64,000 bases of DNA from Eucalyptus grandis (Eukaryota > Streptophyta > Magnoliopsida > Myrtales > Myrtaceae): the NCBI RefSeq assembly GCF_016545825.1, contig NC_052620.1:16802001-16866000 (forward strand), read 5' to 3'. The position numbers were made by a program, and so were the translations under genes. Under the pieces are notes generated by a model. The model saw only the letters and a list, made by a program, of their open reading frames with translations, was not told where the DNA came from and searched no databases. Of this stretch, positions 43,120 to 56,400 are shown in pieces (the first letter of the stretch is position 1; the number at the start of each line of letters is the position of its first letter).

Positions 43120-43722
43120 TCAACGGTCTCGTCCGTCACAAGCATTGTAGCTACAGACTAAGTCATCTGAGCTGTCTTCTAGGAGATGTGTCTCGTATTT
43201 CTGTTCAAGGGCTTCAAGGTCTTCAGGTGAAAGGATCTGATTCAGCCTTCGTGATGAGGATGCTTGTTCATGAGCCCAATGTGATGCTTCTTCTTCAGCC
43301 CAGTTTGTATTTTCATTTTCTTGAGTGTCGGCAAGAATTCTTGGCTGAGGCCAGTTGGATGGCTGTGCATAGAAAGATGTGTTCATGCCTTGGAATAAGG
43401 ACGAAGGTTCTTGTTCATAGGGATCTTAGGACAGAGGGCCTCCAAAGCGTGCATAGGGGTCCTGGGTGGATTGGACAATGTCATCTTCGCTTGTCATTTC
43501 ATGCTCTTGGGACGATGTAGCTTGTCTATATTATCCGAGTGCTTCCTTAGCTTTTGATGCTAGGTCATAATGATCCCACGTAGTGGGTACATTATTCCAA
43601 ACATTTTCGCGAATGGTTTTGTTTTCCTGGCACAGGATTCTCTGGAGTTCTCGGTATTCGTTTTCACAAAATCTGACAGATCTTGGATAAGATTTGTGAA
43701 TCTGTGCTTCTCGGCTGTCCAA
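43120..43722 (-). pseudogene. Caulimovirid downstream ORF remnants
   Basis: Two minus-strand stretches (43722-43531 and 43386-43120) continue beyond the RNase H region. The second is rich in Glu, Asn and Gln and contains LSPEDLEALEQKYE. They may be the 3'-terminal part of the polyprotein or a separate viral ORF such as a transactivator. I cannot assign a domain. Confidence 0.4.
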
Positions 43723-43794
43723 GTGAGGTTTATAGGATGTGGTTCCTATTTCCTGTAGGGCATTAATGATTCTTCCATTGTTTGTGAAAAAATG

Positions 43795-45055
43795 TCATGG
43801 CCGTCTGAAAAACAGGATGGTATGGACTTCAGGACTTGGTGTCATGGTTCTCAATTCCCTTTCTAAGAGTTGTTTCCAGTAAGTAGGAGAATGGAACCAG
43901 TTAAGAAAGTCTAAGAGATTCTTATCACTTTCTTTTTCAACATTTCTTCCAAGTAAGAATATCCTGGTGAGGTTGGCAATGAACCTTCTGGTTGGAATTT
44001 CAATGGCTATCAAGTACTTATTGGTTAAGTACCACAATAGTGTTTTGAGCTGTTCAGGGAAATCATCTTCCTTCCAAATAAGAGGATGAATGAATGGATA
44101 ATTCATATTTAACCCAAAAGAATAAAGAATCGAACCTCCATTGAATCTGAATAGGTCTGTGTGGCTTTGCCACATGAGATTCTCCAAGTTCTCAGCAAGG
44201 CTGTCATTCTGGATTTGCCGAATAATCTCTTGGGGATATTTCCAACTTTGCAAATCTTTGATATTCTCAATCTTGTATTTTACTCCATGATTGAGCATAT
44301 GGAAAGCAGGCCTCTTGATGTACATGTTGATTTCGGCTGGTGCTTTTGGCCTTGATAAGAAGTTAGCAAGCACATTCTTCTTTCCAGGAATATGTTTGGT
44401 TTCAAATGAGTATTTTGAGAACCATTCAGCCCATTGAAGCAATTGGGAGTTTGGAATCTACTTTTGTTTAAACTTGGTCATATGAGGGAAAGATGCCATG
44501 TCTAATTTTACTAGAAAGTGATGGCCAATGAGATGAAACTTAAACTTTTTGATTTCATTTTTTTACTGCTAAGATTTCTTTGAAAGTGGAATGGTAATGC
44601 ATTTCAGCTGGAGAAAACTTTCCACTTTTATGAGCACAAAGGTGTCTCTTACCATCAATTTCTTCTAACAGGATGGCTGCCCAGTATTCATCACTGGCGT
44701 CAATTTGAAGAATTCTTTTTCTTGTTGATGGTATTTGCAATGATGGGAGATTCTGCATAATCTCCTTAAGCTCAGCAAGAATCGCTTTAGTGCGGGTTTT
44801 TCCCCAAGGTGGGGGATTCTTCTTTAGCATGGATTGCAAAGGAATCGGAAGCTTTGCAATGTTTGGGACAAAATCCCCGAGATAATTTATTATCCCAAGA
44901 AATTGCTGAACTTGTTTTGTAGTGAAGTTATCTTCAGAAACTTCAATAATTCTTGAGCAATATGTGGCCCCTGGGTAGTACGTACCTTTGTTAAGGTGCA
45001 TACCAAGAAATTCAATCTCTGTTTGGGCAATATTCATTTTCCTTTGAGAAAGCAT
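43795..45055 (-). pseudogene. Caulimovirid RT thumb / RNase H remnant
   Basis: The stretch 45055-44555 includes QQFLGIINYLGDF and KKNPPPWG (RT thumb/connection), then QIDASDEYWAAIL with the RNase H catalytic Asp. The stretch 44442-43795 includes HIPGKKNVLANFLSRP, the RNase H end, followed by about 190 residues that are not integrase-like. Frame changes separate the two at 44443-44554. Confidence 0.85.
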
Positions 45056-45099
45056 AATGCCATGCTTTTTGACAATTTCTGCGAATTGCTCAAGGAGTT

Positions 45100-45760
45100 G
45101 GCAGTGTGACTATTCGTCAGGACTGTAGAGCAGAATGTCATCAATGTATACGGCTGCACTTGATAAGATTGGTTGGAAAATACGACATATGGCCTTTTGG
45201 AAAAGGGATGGGGCTACCTTTAAGCCAAAAGGAAGTACTTTCCACTAGAAGTGCTGATTTGGGATACATAATCCTGTCTTGGATCTGTTTTCAGGATGGA
45301 TGCCCAATTGCCAAAATCCAGCTTTGAGGTCGAATTTGGAATAGATATGGGTCTTGGTTAGGCCAGCAAAGAGAGAGTCTCTGGATGGTAAAGGGAATTT
45401 ATCATCTTTGAGAAAAAGGTTGAGAGGCTCATAATTGATTACCAATCTCATTTTTCCCTTATTTTGCTCAGAACGCTTATTGACGTAAAAGGCTTCACAG
45501 GCCCATTGAAAATTAGAGATTTCAATAAGGCCTTGTTGCAATAATTCTAAGCATTCCCTTTGAGCTAAAGTCAAATGTTCCGGATTCATTCCCATGTGAC
45601 TCACCTTAGTTGGATTTATATCTTCATTCTTCTTGAAGGGAAGACGAACAAAGAACTCTGGATTTTTCCATAAATGATGAAAACATTTCTGAGCGAATTC
45701 TGAATGGGATTCTGAACAAGATTCTAACAACTTTTGCATGATTGGATCTAATAGACTCAT
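45100..45760 (-). pseudogene. Caulimovirid reverse transcriptase remnant
   Basis: The open stretch 45760-45245 holds RT palm sequence, including RLVINYEPLN and KFDLKAGFWQLGIHPE with the first catalytic Asp. The YIDD active-site codons are at 45148-45137. In-frame stops at 45247-45245 and 45112-45110 interrupt the domain, so it is inactive despite retaining the catalytic residues. The pattern fits caulimovirid and not Ty1/copia RT. Confidence 0.85.
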
Positions 45761-45844
45761 CTGAATGGAAAAGAGTCTATAAATATTGACGAACTCATAG
45801 AATTGGTCTTTATATTTAAGACATTTTCCAGGAATGATACGGAG

Positions 45845-46095
45845 TTAAGAGATTTGAGTCATGATATCCCACCCAATTATCAGGTCTTTATTGGGGAGGC
45901 TTGATCCAAAGATTTTTGTGGTTATAGAACACTGCGAGAAGAACTGGACTGTTACGGGAGTGGTTCTGACATTTGTGGAGAAAGTATCCCCTGAGGCAGA
46001 ATTGAAATATCGAATGTAAGGAGTCCAGAATTCTTCAGGAAGAACTTTAGTGTCCAATATTGAACAACTTACTCCTGTGTCAATGGGGCAATGAT
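45845..46095 (-). pseudogene. Caulimovirid aspartic protease remnant
   Basis: Minus-strand translation gives PIDTGVSCSIL around 46086-46056 with the catalytic Asp-Thr-Gly, followed by about 70 residues ending DLIIGWDIM, the second conserved segment of retropepsins. It sits upstream of RT as in caulimovirid polyproteins. A stop just downstream separates it from RT. Confidence 0.75.
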
Positions 46096-46354
46096 CGTAA
46101 TGGGTTTGGCAAACTTTGAAGTGAGGATTTTTACAAGGAAATGGGGACAGTGAGTTTGACTTGAAAATATGTCAAAGTTAGGTTCTAGAGATGAGGATGA
46201 TATATGAAAAATATCTTCAGACTCTGAGTCTAACTTAGTCTCACTGGAAGTTTGGTAATAAGGAATGACACAGAGAGTTTGTTCACATGGTTCTTCGCCA
46301 ACAGAAAATAAGGATTCAATGTCATCATTTTCAAGAGAAATACTTGTTTCATTC

Positions 46355-46771
46355 TCAATGTGATGAATTAGACGATTCTAACCTTTTTTTTGATTGTGGA
46401 CAATTTTTGGCAAAATGTCCTTTCAGTTGCGAGATGTAGCAACGGTTTGATTTCTTATGGCTTGTGCGATCCTTCCTTTTGCGTAGGTATCGCCATTTCT
46501 TCTTTTTCCGGAAATGCTTGGAACCATGTTTGGATTTGTTTATCCAAAACTTCTTGTAATGTTTATTTTTCCGAGAGTACTTACCACAAGTACCAACACA
46601 GTCTTGCTTGGAGCATTTGATTTTCAACTTTTGACGAGAGCAAGCTGATTCAAGGCGTTTGTCATCTGTGATGTATGTACGGACCATCTGGAGCTTTAAG
46701 CATAATTCTTCTAAGCACAGATGGACTTCTTGCTGTATTTCTCCCAAGGGGATGCATAATTCAATAGGCAC
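46355..46771 (-). pseudogene. Caulimovirid capsid C-terminal basic region and zinc knuckle
   Basis: A 138-residue open stretch is very Lys/Arg-rich (about residues 45-110) and then has a degenerate CCHC knuckle, CYISQLKGHFAKNC. The second Cys position of the C-x2-C pair is Ser, so zinc binding is probably lost. Basic region plus knuckle is typical of the caulimovirid coat protein C-terminus, which binds nucleic acid. The rest of the coat protein lies beyond the insertion edge. Confidence 0.75.
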
Positions 46772-49605
46772 CTAAGTAATCACATCACAAATCGATATCT
46801 CGATCAATCGACCTAGTCGATTTCATGTCAATCAAACCATTCATCGGTCATTTCAATTCAATAAATCAATTCACGAAATCAAATCAAAGCAATGATCAAT
46901 CAATCTAGTTGATTACATGTCATCTTGACCCTTTCTTGGTCAGCTAATCTCATTTACTCAAATTCACTGCTGAATTACGGCTCAGCGAGCACGGCCTACT
47001 AAAACTTTGGCGGTAATGCTAAATTACGGCTCAGCGTGCATAACCGGTTCTAAATTCGGTGGTAGATTACGGTCCAGTGGACACAACCATACTTTGGTGG
47101 AAATGCTGAATTTCGGCTCAGCGAGCACAACCGATTCCAAATTCGATGGTTTCCATGCCCTATTCCACATTGTCACACACCCATCATACATCATTACATC
47201 TTTCAATAGTCTGTTCAATGCGACTAATAACCCTCACACGATTAATTACTCTTGGCCAAGGACCGTGTGCTTCACACTTAGAATCTTCAATCAAAATAAT
47301 AATTGGCATATTTCCCTCGTATTAACGATACCCGATAAAAATTTATCGTGTATGGGTACACGGTCGGCCTTAGCCAAAATACCGTACTATTCCTTTCCAT
47401 AATTCCCACCATTTTTTGTAGTCCACTCAAATATTTTTGGCATTATCAACAGATACCTGGTTATTTTTCAATTAATAACCAAAGATTATTCAATTAAAGA
47501 AAAATTCTCAATTTCACAAATAATTCAATTCAATACAAAATAAAGCTCAATTAAATAAACGGACTATGCCACAACAATCAGCATAAAATTCCGATCGTCG
47601 GCTATCACTGCCTAATTTCAGGAAAATAAATAATTAAATAATTAATTTCGAAAATTAATCAATAATTACTAAAAATCCAATTTATGCCCGTAATGCCTAA
47701 TTGAAGCCCGAAACGGGTTGGGAAAAATCCCGAGATGCATTAAATAAATAATATATGCTATCCTCTATCTAATTGCACTAGCTAAATGCCTAACATGCAT
47801 CATCATTAACTAATAATCATTAATCTACTATAATCTAACCACCTAATTACACTTAATTAAATCTAATCAACCCTTAAGCATAATTAGCAAATTAAGAAAG
47901 CATTAATGAGTAAAACTCACTTAATTAAAAGCGGAGACCGGATCACTGTACGACGGCAGCCGAAATCTGAATTTTCGACGGCATTGACGAACTCTCGGGC
48001 CAGGCCTAAACTTGGCCCAACAAATCTCGATCCAACTGAGATTTGTTGCTGAGTCGGGCTGGGCTTGCTTCGCGGGCTAAAACTCTGCTGGAGATGGATT
48101 GAAGTTGGGCTGAATTCCAATGGGCTGAACCGTGGGCTTGGCTTGCGGGCTGCTAAGCCCAACTTACAAGCTGAGATGTGGGCTGCTGCTGGAAACACTG
48201 AACTGGGCTGGGCTTCAAGTGGCTGAACCGCTGGACTTTTGGGCCCAGCTAGACTGAAATTCGCTGGGCTTGAAAGCTGTAGATTTGGGCCGAGCTGAAG
48301 ATGAAGATAGGCTGCTGGCTCGGCGGATTCGGTGGCCCAAAGGAGGAGGCTTGGACGCTGGGCTTCGGGGATGAATTCGCTGGGCCGTAGACACGCGGAC
48401 GAAGGAAGCAGCTCGCTGGCGTCGAGCTGGGGAAGACCACGCGGAAATGGAGCTGAGAGTTGACCGTTGAAGACGCACGATGGAGGAGAGGACGAGCTGG
48501 CTGCTGCTTCGTGGGATGCGGGCCGGTCGGTGGAGACGCGCGAACGAAGGGCAGCCTCGGTCAATCTTCGGTAGTCTTCAGCTGCTGGTTTGCTGACCGG
48601 CGTGGGAAGAAGACACAACGTGGCAGCAAGAAGGAAGATGGGTGGAGTTCGGTGGACGCTGGGTTGAAGTCGTGAGGGCCGCTGAAGGTGATTCGGTGAC
48701 AGGGCTGTTTCGGTGGAGAAAACGGTGGAGGAGAGTTCGCTGGTGGGCTGGCTTCATTTGTGGGGTGAGCTGTGAACGTGGCAAAGTGAGAAGGGAAAAG
48801 ATGAAAGGGAAATGAAAATAAACCAGAAGCAGAGGACGAATGGGAAGGTGGAATGGAGAAGTCGAAGTCCTCCGTGGAGAGAGATACATGCACGAGGAAG
48901 GAGGGCAGTTGGTCGGTGGTTTGGCTTGCGGTAGAAGCCGAAGAAGGGAAACAAAAGTAAAACAAATATCTAAAACCATCATTACATGTCCAAGAAGTCT
49001 CTCAAGCTTATCCTCATGTCACCTAATTCTTTCTTGAAGATAAATCTCACAATTATCCAATTTGAGTGCAATTGTTGCACCCCCCATCCTAGGTTCCGAA
49101 TTTCTCCAAATTACCTTCAATTTCCTCACTCAATTCTCTAAATCGACGTGCAAATTTGCTAAAGAGAAATCCCACAAACTTTCTGTAAATCCCCAACACC
49201 CAAAGGCTCGACTTGGAAGTCGAAATTCCATTCAATTTGGCCTATCCGAATTTTCGTTATTTTCCTAACCATCCAAAATGATTTTCTATAAAAATCCCGA
49301 ACCCAACAAAATTTCTCCGAAAGACAAGACAATGTCTTATAAATGAATTATAACATGCTCGAACGTCCAATTTCGAAACCGAATTCAATTTCATGGTTAA
49401 AATCGATCGGGCGCGATTTTAGTACAATCCAACCTACTGAGTAACTTTTAGGGATTTTACCGCGGTTATTTATCCCTTAATTGCTTCACCCAATGATTAG
49501 TTAACTTGTAAGTAATCAACTCAGAAAAAAAGAATCATAGGCGCGTCGACGAAATGCCCATTTCATAAAATCGGGACGGGTCGAAATTCAGGATATCACA
49601 ATAGA

Positions 49606-52600
49606 AGTTTCTAGATTTATTTGAGTGTGAGTGATAGTAATAAAAGTATTCTTTTTCATATTTCAAAGGTTAATTTTGACATTATGACAACCAATTTTTT
49701 TTGCTAGTCCAATTTAACCCAATGCAGTAAGAACTAGATTATTTAATTAACCTAAATCTAGTATTATGACGATACTAATTTTCTTTAAGGGGTCTAAAGC
49801 CCTTACTCGATGACACGTTAGTTTTCATCGATTCGTATATGCCTAGGATTGCCGAATTTTTTAGCTTAATTGCACCGGAGTTTCATTAACAAAATAAGAA
49901 AAAGTTATTAGTGTTGAGAACTTGAGAAACTATGATGGAAAGAGAGAAATATGGAGAGTTTACCTTAAGAAAAATGAGCAAATCAACCGCCATTTAAAGG
50001 AAAATTTTGGGCTTGTGGGGCTACCATGCGCAAGGTTCCTTGAAAAAGGTTAAAAGGACCTCGCAAAAGGCTCAAATAATCTTGTAAAAAGACTATATGG
50101 GCCTTGCAAAGGGCCAGCCCAGCCCGCAGGGCGCGACGCACGTCCAGCACGGCACTAATGCAGGGCTAGGCCACCCCAGTATTGCCACGTGGCAGTCGTG
50201 GGTTGGCCTGACTGAAAGTCCTCGGTTTTTTTTTTTTAATTTTGAAAAATGATATGTATATATTTTATATCTAAATTTGACTAAACTTTAACTATATATA
50301 ATTTTTTTTATCCAATTCCGTTTCCTCCACTTTTATGCCTACAAAAAGCTCATGACCCCAATTTTCCAAATATACAGCTTGATTTTTCAAAAAATGTTGG
50401 GATAACACATTTCTTGAAATCAGGCCAAACTAATGGTTGGGATAATGAACTATATTTTCTTTATTACATCGTTTTGATTATGGTGGTACTGAAAGGTCTA
50501 TATATTGATTTTTAAGGTGAATTAATTAATCGATCCAAATAATAAACTTTTCAACACCTTATTATGAGACAATCATGATCAAAATTTTCAATATCTTAAG
50601 ATTCGTCGATTCAATTTGGACAAATTGGATATTACTGTAAATGTTAATATAAGAGGCTTTAAGACGAAAGAAAATAAAAATAAGAGAGTTGTTGGGTAAG
50701 CAAGAGCCCAACGGGAAAGATCAACCCTTCAAAAGCATGGTGTTGGTACAAGGGTGGACTACCCGTATAATTGACACATGGCAACACATTATAAATAGGT
50801 TTTTGACCTAACTTCGATCACCCATTTTATCATGTGTCTAGTCGACCCGATCTTGACATACATAGAAAGTTTGCAACCCAAACTTTAAAAAAAAAAAATG
50901 TAATCCAATTTTATGAAAATTGATGGAACTATTAATTTTTATGAAATGACCCAAATGGACAGCAGAGACAAAAGGTTATAATATCTCACTCGAGAAAACT
51001 TCAATCAAAATAACTCTCAAAGGCCTAAATGCTAGATCAAATCTTTGAGATCTCATCAACCGATATGCCATAATTATGACTTTCCCATCACCTTTAAGTT
51101 CAAACAATTACAATTAAAAGTCGTGACTTCTAACTATATGATTGTCTAATTTACCCAAATCAAATACAGTTGTAAATTTCATGCGGAGCATGATCCAATT
51201 GTACTCTCTTGTCGAAATTTTGATGAGGTTGACTTTTAGTCAAAATTTGTTCAAATCCTACAAAAAAAAAAAAAAAAAAAAAAACTAGGTGTCTATACTT
51301 TTTTTACATGGATAAATGTGAATTTAATTTATGTAATTGACTAATTGTCAATTAATAAATTAATAAATTAAAAACGGTGTACTAATCTTATGTGAATTTT
51401 TTTCTTACACCATCTCCATTTCATGGGAAACAATTATTTTCATTTGTTGCTAAACAATTTTGCTTCAAAGGAGGTAAGCTTCATTTAAAACAAGTGCATT
51501 TTAAAAGAACCAAGTAAAACTGAATGAAATGTAAGCATGCATGTTTCAAATAAGGTGCGATATTTATTCTTTTGTCCTAATGTTTAAATTTAGTGGAAAA
51601 GTGAAATTCATCCAAATTATTTTAATTTAATTTTAAATTAAATGAAAAAATAATGCATTTATCCATGTGATTAACGAAAGCTATATTTCGAAATATGAGT
51701 ATTGCTCGTAATAATAAGATATATTTCTCTTTCACTTAATTTCAAATTAAATGGATACAATATATATTGAGAATATTTTGGCTCCGTTCGTTTTACAAGA
51801 AATAACTTTCGAGAAAATGTTATTCGGATTTTCTAGTGTTCATTTCACGTAAAATGAATTGGTGAGGGAAAACATTTTCCATCAAAGGAAAAAAAAATTG
51901 AAAATAGAGGAAAATGTTTTTCACTCTTTTATCCTCTCTCTTTTGCTTCAAAAGCAATTTTTTTTTATTCACCAAACAACTTTTCCTTTTATTTTTTTAA
52001 ATCAATTTTTAGTTATTTTTTAAAATTCTTTACTTTTCTTTTCTTTTCTCCTTTTTTTTTTCTCCTTCTTCTTTGGCCGGTCGCTAATTGCGTTGTGGTT
52101 GGCGACCAACCACAAGCAAACTCCAGCCTCCCCACAAGCTAGCAAGGCTTGAACTCGCCAGATTCCATCAAGGTCAAGCTTCACCCAAGTTTGCTCTGAA
52201 GGTTGGCAAAGCTCTAACAACGTCGAGCGAGGCTCTAGCTCACTTGTGCCCAATCACTGGCCTTCGCCATGGTTGGCAATTGGCCATGAAAGGAGAAGAA
52301 ATAAAGAAAGAAAGAAAAATTAGAAATCATTTTTTTAAAACAATTATTGAAAATGAGTGCATGGAGGAAATTAATTTCTTTATCATGGCAAAAAAAAATT
52401 CATTTCATTTTCAAATTTAAACGAATATTGGAAAATATCATTATTTTCCTAAAACATAGTTTCTTGAAAGATATTTTTCAGAAATGCTACATTTTTCGCA
52501 AAACGAACAGTTTTATCTTTATTTTATTTTTTCACTCTGAGCTCCAGCGCTAATTACACATAAATAAATGATCTCACTAAGCTAACCCAAGTCAACTCGG

Positions 52601-53480
52601 TCCGACAGGCAAAATATGCATATTTGAGCAAGAAGTTCCGTTCTTGAGCCCAAATGGACAAGCTTGAGAAGTAATTTTTGGCCCAATAGTAAGCTTGGCC
52701 CGATCTTTCAAGACTCAACCATTGATTAGGTCTAATAAAAAAACCAATGAGGGGATGCAACTTTTTGGTTGCTGGAAGAAAACTTTCCAATCCCAATCAA
52801 CTCTATGAGCCCAAGCTGATTTCTCTTACAAAAGCCACTTAAAATGGGCAAAATTAGCAATGGTCTCACATCCATCTCTAACTTCCTTCCGACAAGCTTT
52901 AACAATACCTAAGGATTATCGATCAATATCAAATTGGGACTTGTTAACGAGTGTCTCTGGAATACTAGTTAATTATAATGTATTTATAAAAAGAACCAAT
53001 TTGTCGAGACCATGACTATGCATGACATAATAATAGTCCTTTTATCTGTCAAATAAAATTTCATTTATTTGTCATAATCAAACATTAGAGGAACATAAAT
53101 TTTTTTTTAAGCAAAGTAAATCCCCAAGATCAGTAAAAAAGAAAACTTAGAAATCAAAAGAGTATAATATGTAATTACAAGCACGCTCTCATCCTAAAAG
53201 GCCAAACCCGTCATAATAGTATCCATTAATTGACATGTTAATAAACTGTTCACGAAGCGCTTATCAATAAAGTTCATATAAAATTCACCGCAAGAAGCCA
53301 TCATCCCTCACATGGATCAAGTGAGGGCAATGAGTCTTGTGACACCTGCGCTTGTTAAGAAAATCCAATCTAAAACCCTACGAGTCCAGTCTGGAAGCTA
53401 TGTGAATTTCCAACCCATAGCATAGACAACCCCAGAAAAATATATAAAAGAAAAAACACAGAAAAGAAAAGCAGAGAGAG
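49606..53480. other. Intergenic, no gene seen
   Basis: AT-rich DNA with a poly(A) run at about 51261-51283 and short chance ORFs only. It contains one TIR-bearing element at about 51780-52510 and otherwise no recognisable gene or RNA. Confidence 0.5.
51780..52510. mobile_element. Short TIR element (MITE-like)
   Basis: The left end GGCTCCGTTCGTTTTACAAG is matched in inverted orientation by the right end (CTGTTCGTTTTGCG on the minus strand), and TTTT lies on both sides. The interior has GC-richer sequence around 52080-52280 but no gene. Superfamily uncertain. Confidence 0.5.
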
Positions 53481-56400
53481 AGAGAGATTTAGCTGGCAAT
53501 CTATAAAACTGAAAAATGGGTCCATGACCCCATCTCTCTCTTTGAAAACGAAGTCCCCAACCCCCGATTTGATACCCTAATCAGAGACAACGCCCCACTT
53601 CAGTTGCACACACTCTTCCCAGTCCAACCTTCAACAAACATTATTAAATTTCCCAATTCAAAAAAAAATAAAAATTGCAGAGATAGAGAGAGAGAGAGAG
53701 AGAGAGGGAGGGGGAGAATATTTTATTTTCCAGATCTTAGCTTCCCACTTCTCTCAATTCCAATGCCAACATGCACAAGCCAGATTAAATATCCACACAA
53801 AAAGAAAAAAAAAATAAAAGAATAATCTGCACAGAAAAACTCGAGATATAAAAAAAAAGGGGGAGGCAGAGCCAGAGAGAGGGTCGCGGTTCCCCACCGC
53901 CACGTGTCGGTGAACGAGTGGGTGGTGGGGGAGGGGAGGAGAGCGAAAAAGCAGTCAAAGCAAAGACCGGATAAGCCCCACCACCACCCGAGGCGTACAG
54001 TCAAAGCAAACAAAAAAACACCCCTGTCACGGTCAAAGCTTTGCTTCGCTGGCACTTTTTAGCCTCGAAAATTAATCAAGCCCCCGAATTTTAAAAAAAG
54101 AATAAATTAATTAAATAAAGCGGGGAAAAAAGCAGGTGGGTCCCACGTGCGGGACGGGAAGGAAGGATGACTAATAATTATTTTATTTACCTTTTCTCGA
54201 TTAATCCGAAAAGGGGAGAAAAAAAATAAAGGGGGTGGGGAGGGGGAGGGCTCTTGGAATTTGAAATACTGAATCGATTAATAAATAATTAGGACAATTA
54301 TAATTAACATCGATTTTAACGACGATAAAAAAAAAATAACAAAAGTTTTCCCCCATCTGCCTCGTCCCCGTGGGGGTCTCCGATGGACTTTAGCAAAGCT
54401 TGGACTGTCCTTTTCCGCAATTTTCCTTTTTCTTTTGTGTTTTTTCTTTTGCCCATTCTTGCTTCGTGCGGGTATAATAAAAACCTTTTTTCTATGGCCC
54501 CCCATCTTTTTAAAATTTGCAGTTCCATCAAAAGACGAGTTTGTCCTCTATGTCTCTCTCTCCTCTATCTTTTTCGTTGGGCGCAAGGCTTTTTAGGGTT
54601 TCTTTGCTTTGACCGAGGATGGTTTGAATACAAGTCGGGACTTTATGAGCAGACGGGCTGTGTTTGAACGCTTTTTAGCGCTTTGATAATCTCGGGTAAA
54701 GACACAAATATCCGGCTTATCGGAAAATCCATGAAAGATTTAAACCGATGTCAGTGCTGAAACATTTTGATAATTCTACATGCCAAATAGTTTAATTATG
54801 ATAAAGATGAGTTAATTCATGTCAATTTGTATCAACATATAAAATTAATATATTGTTTCAGGTCACATCGTATTCAAATTTTCTTCTTATAAATCGTGTT
54901 TTAACATTACCAACCCTATAATTACTCTCTCTAGTGTATATATATATTTTTACCTCCAATCCCCTCTTTTCCTTGTATATGTCAAAATTATGTCGGTTGA
55001 TCTTATGCTAATATGGTATCTTTCAAGTGATTTATGTATACTTTTCAAGTGAGTTGACAGTTATCTCTTTATGAAAAGTAGCTTACGAGCTACATTGGCG
55101 CGTAAGTTTCCGATTAAAAAATAAGGTGTGGCGAACTTTTTTTAGAAAGTATAACGTACTACATAATATTCCTAAAGAAGATAACAAAAGAAGAAGATAA
55201 CATTTTCAAACGAGCGATGCACTCTTGTAAGGTATAATTTTTTTTTTAACAAAACAAATTACAATATGAAAAAAGATTCCTTACTTGTATAGTTCTTTTC
55301 TCCTCTCTATTGTTTTACCAAAAAATATCTTATAACTTTTTAATTATTGACGAATTTGATTAAAACAACTATATATGTTATTATTGTGGTCGTGCAGACA
55401 AAAATTTAGCACCATATAAACAAATTTTAAACAAGATATATACATAAAATGAAGAGTGGTGAGTCTTACTAAATTTGAATTATGGAAATTGATGTCTCAC
55501 CGACTATGTCTCGTTTACTTTTTGCCGATAGTTATGCAAAATAAAATTTATACATATTATTAAAGCATATCTTTAAGGCACTTATTAAATAACCGAATAA
55601 AGGCATATTGCAGTTGTTAATGTACTAACTCTTTTTTTCCGAATATGTATGATGTATGCTTCAAATGTATTTGACTAGCATTATGAAAAGCAAATTGTTA
55701 ATGTGATCATAGGCCAAATGATTAAACGGGTCTTTGCGGTTGGCAAATGAACAAAAGCCATCTAACCTCATCAATTTTTTTTTTTTTTTTGTTTATGTTT
55801 CTGGCCATCTAACTCAATTGATTCCATAGTTGATTGACCACATAATGCCCTCTTTTCCCCCTCCTCGGCACCACCAACCCAACCCCCAATCGAATCGAGA
55901 ACGCCTTTAATATAATGCTTTTTCGAATGCTGAGATCCAAGGCACGCTTAACAGCAATCGAAAGTGGGAATTGGAGTCATAAGCAAAAAGATCCAAGGTG
56001 TTTGGTCCGAGCTTGCCTTATTTTTTTTTTTAAACATATAATTAACTTAATTTAATCATGAATCTGGGGGAGGGCGGGGGGTGTTAATAAAGTAATAATC
56101 ACAGTGCTGGTAAACAGTGAAAGCAGAGAGATTACGGCAAACAGGTGATTTGACTGCACGTGTGGTTCGCGGGCCGAGGGGGGTCTAATGACTGGCTACA
56201 GCCCGTGGTTCCCGGTCACCCGGTATCTGAAAGCACCCCAGACACCAAAAAAAAAAAAGGAAAAAAATCCAAAATTTTTTTTTTTTTTTTTTTTCAGGTT
56301 CCTGTACTTCCGTGATGAAAGTTAAAAAGATTTAAAGTGGGGGAGGGCGGTATTTTTATTTTCTCTCTTGGTAAACGACCGGGACTGACCCAAAAAAAGG

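Larger units (their letters stand above)
42596..46775 (-). mobile_element. Endogenous caulimovirid-like fragment (partial pararetrovirus genome)
   Basis: On the minus strand the order is capsid-type basic/zinc region, aspartic protease, RT, RNase H, further ORF remnants, a TATA box, and finally a Met-tRNA primer-binding site. No integrase lies between or after RT and RNase H, which separates Caulimoviridae from gypsy elements. Stops and frame changes break the coding regions, so this is a dead copy. Movement-protein and most capsid sequence are absent. The left edge is placed at the primer-binding site because LTR sequence resumes there. The right edge (about 46770-46780) is approximate. The genus is not determined. 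Confidence 0.85.
42025..49600 (-). repeat. Solo LTR (family of 30857-34133) with nested viral insertion
   Basis: On the minus strand it starts TGTGATATCCTGAATTTCG at 49600 and ends TCGGGGCGTGACA at 42025, flanked by exact ATAGA duplications (42020-42024 and 49601-49605). The 5' end shares GGGCATTTCGTCG with the solo LTR at 30857, and the 3' end shares the AACTTGCTGAGAC segment. Removing the viral insert leaves about 3.4 kb, close to the 3.28-kb relative. ORFs at 47.9-49.0 kb lie in the GC-rich part of the LTR and are not recognisable genes. Confidence 0.88.

Noticed and set aside
42025..46775. Ty3/gypsy internal region attached to the LTR
   Set aside because: The RT/RNase H segment has no integrase, carries its own promoter and primer-binding site, and is not bounded by LTRs with matching orientation logic. 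A caulimovirid origin fits better.
47917..48982. A 233-codon minus-strand ORF and overlapping frames
   Set aside because: They are inside the LTR at 42025-49600. The composition (Ser/Pro/Ala) and the multiple open frames point to biased sequence without a protein gene.
54278..54667. ORFs on both strands upstream of the U-box gene
   Set aside because: They are low-complexity Lys- or Phe-rich frames caused by A/T runs, with no domain and no splice or leader context.
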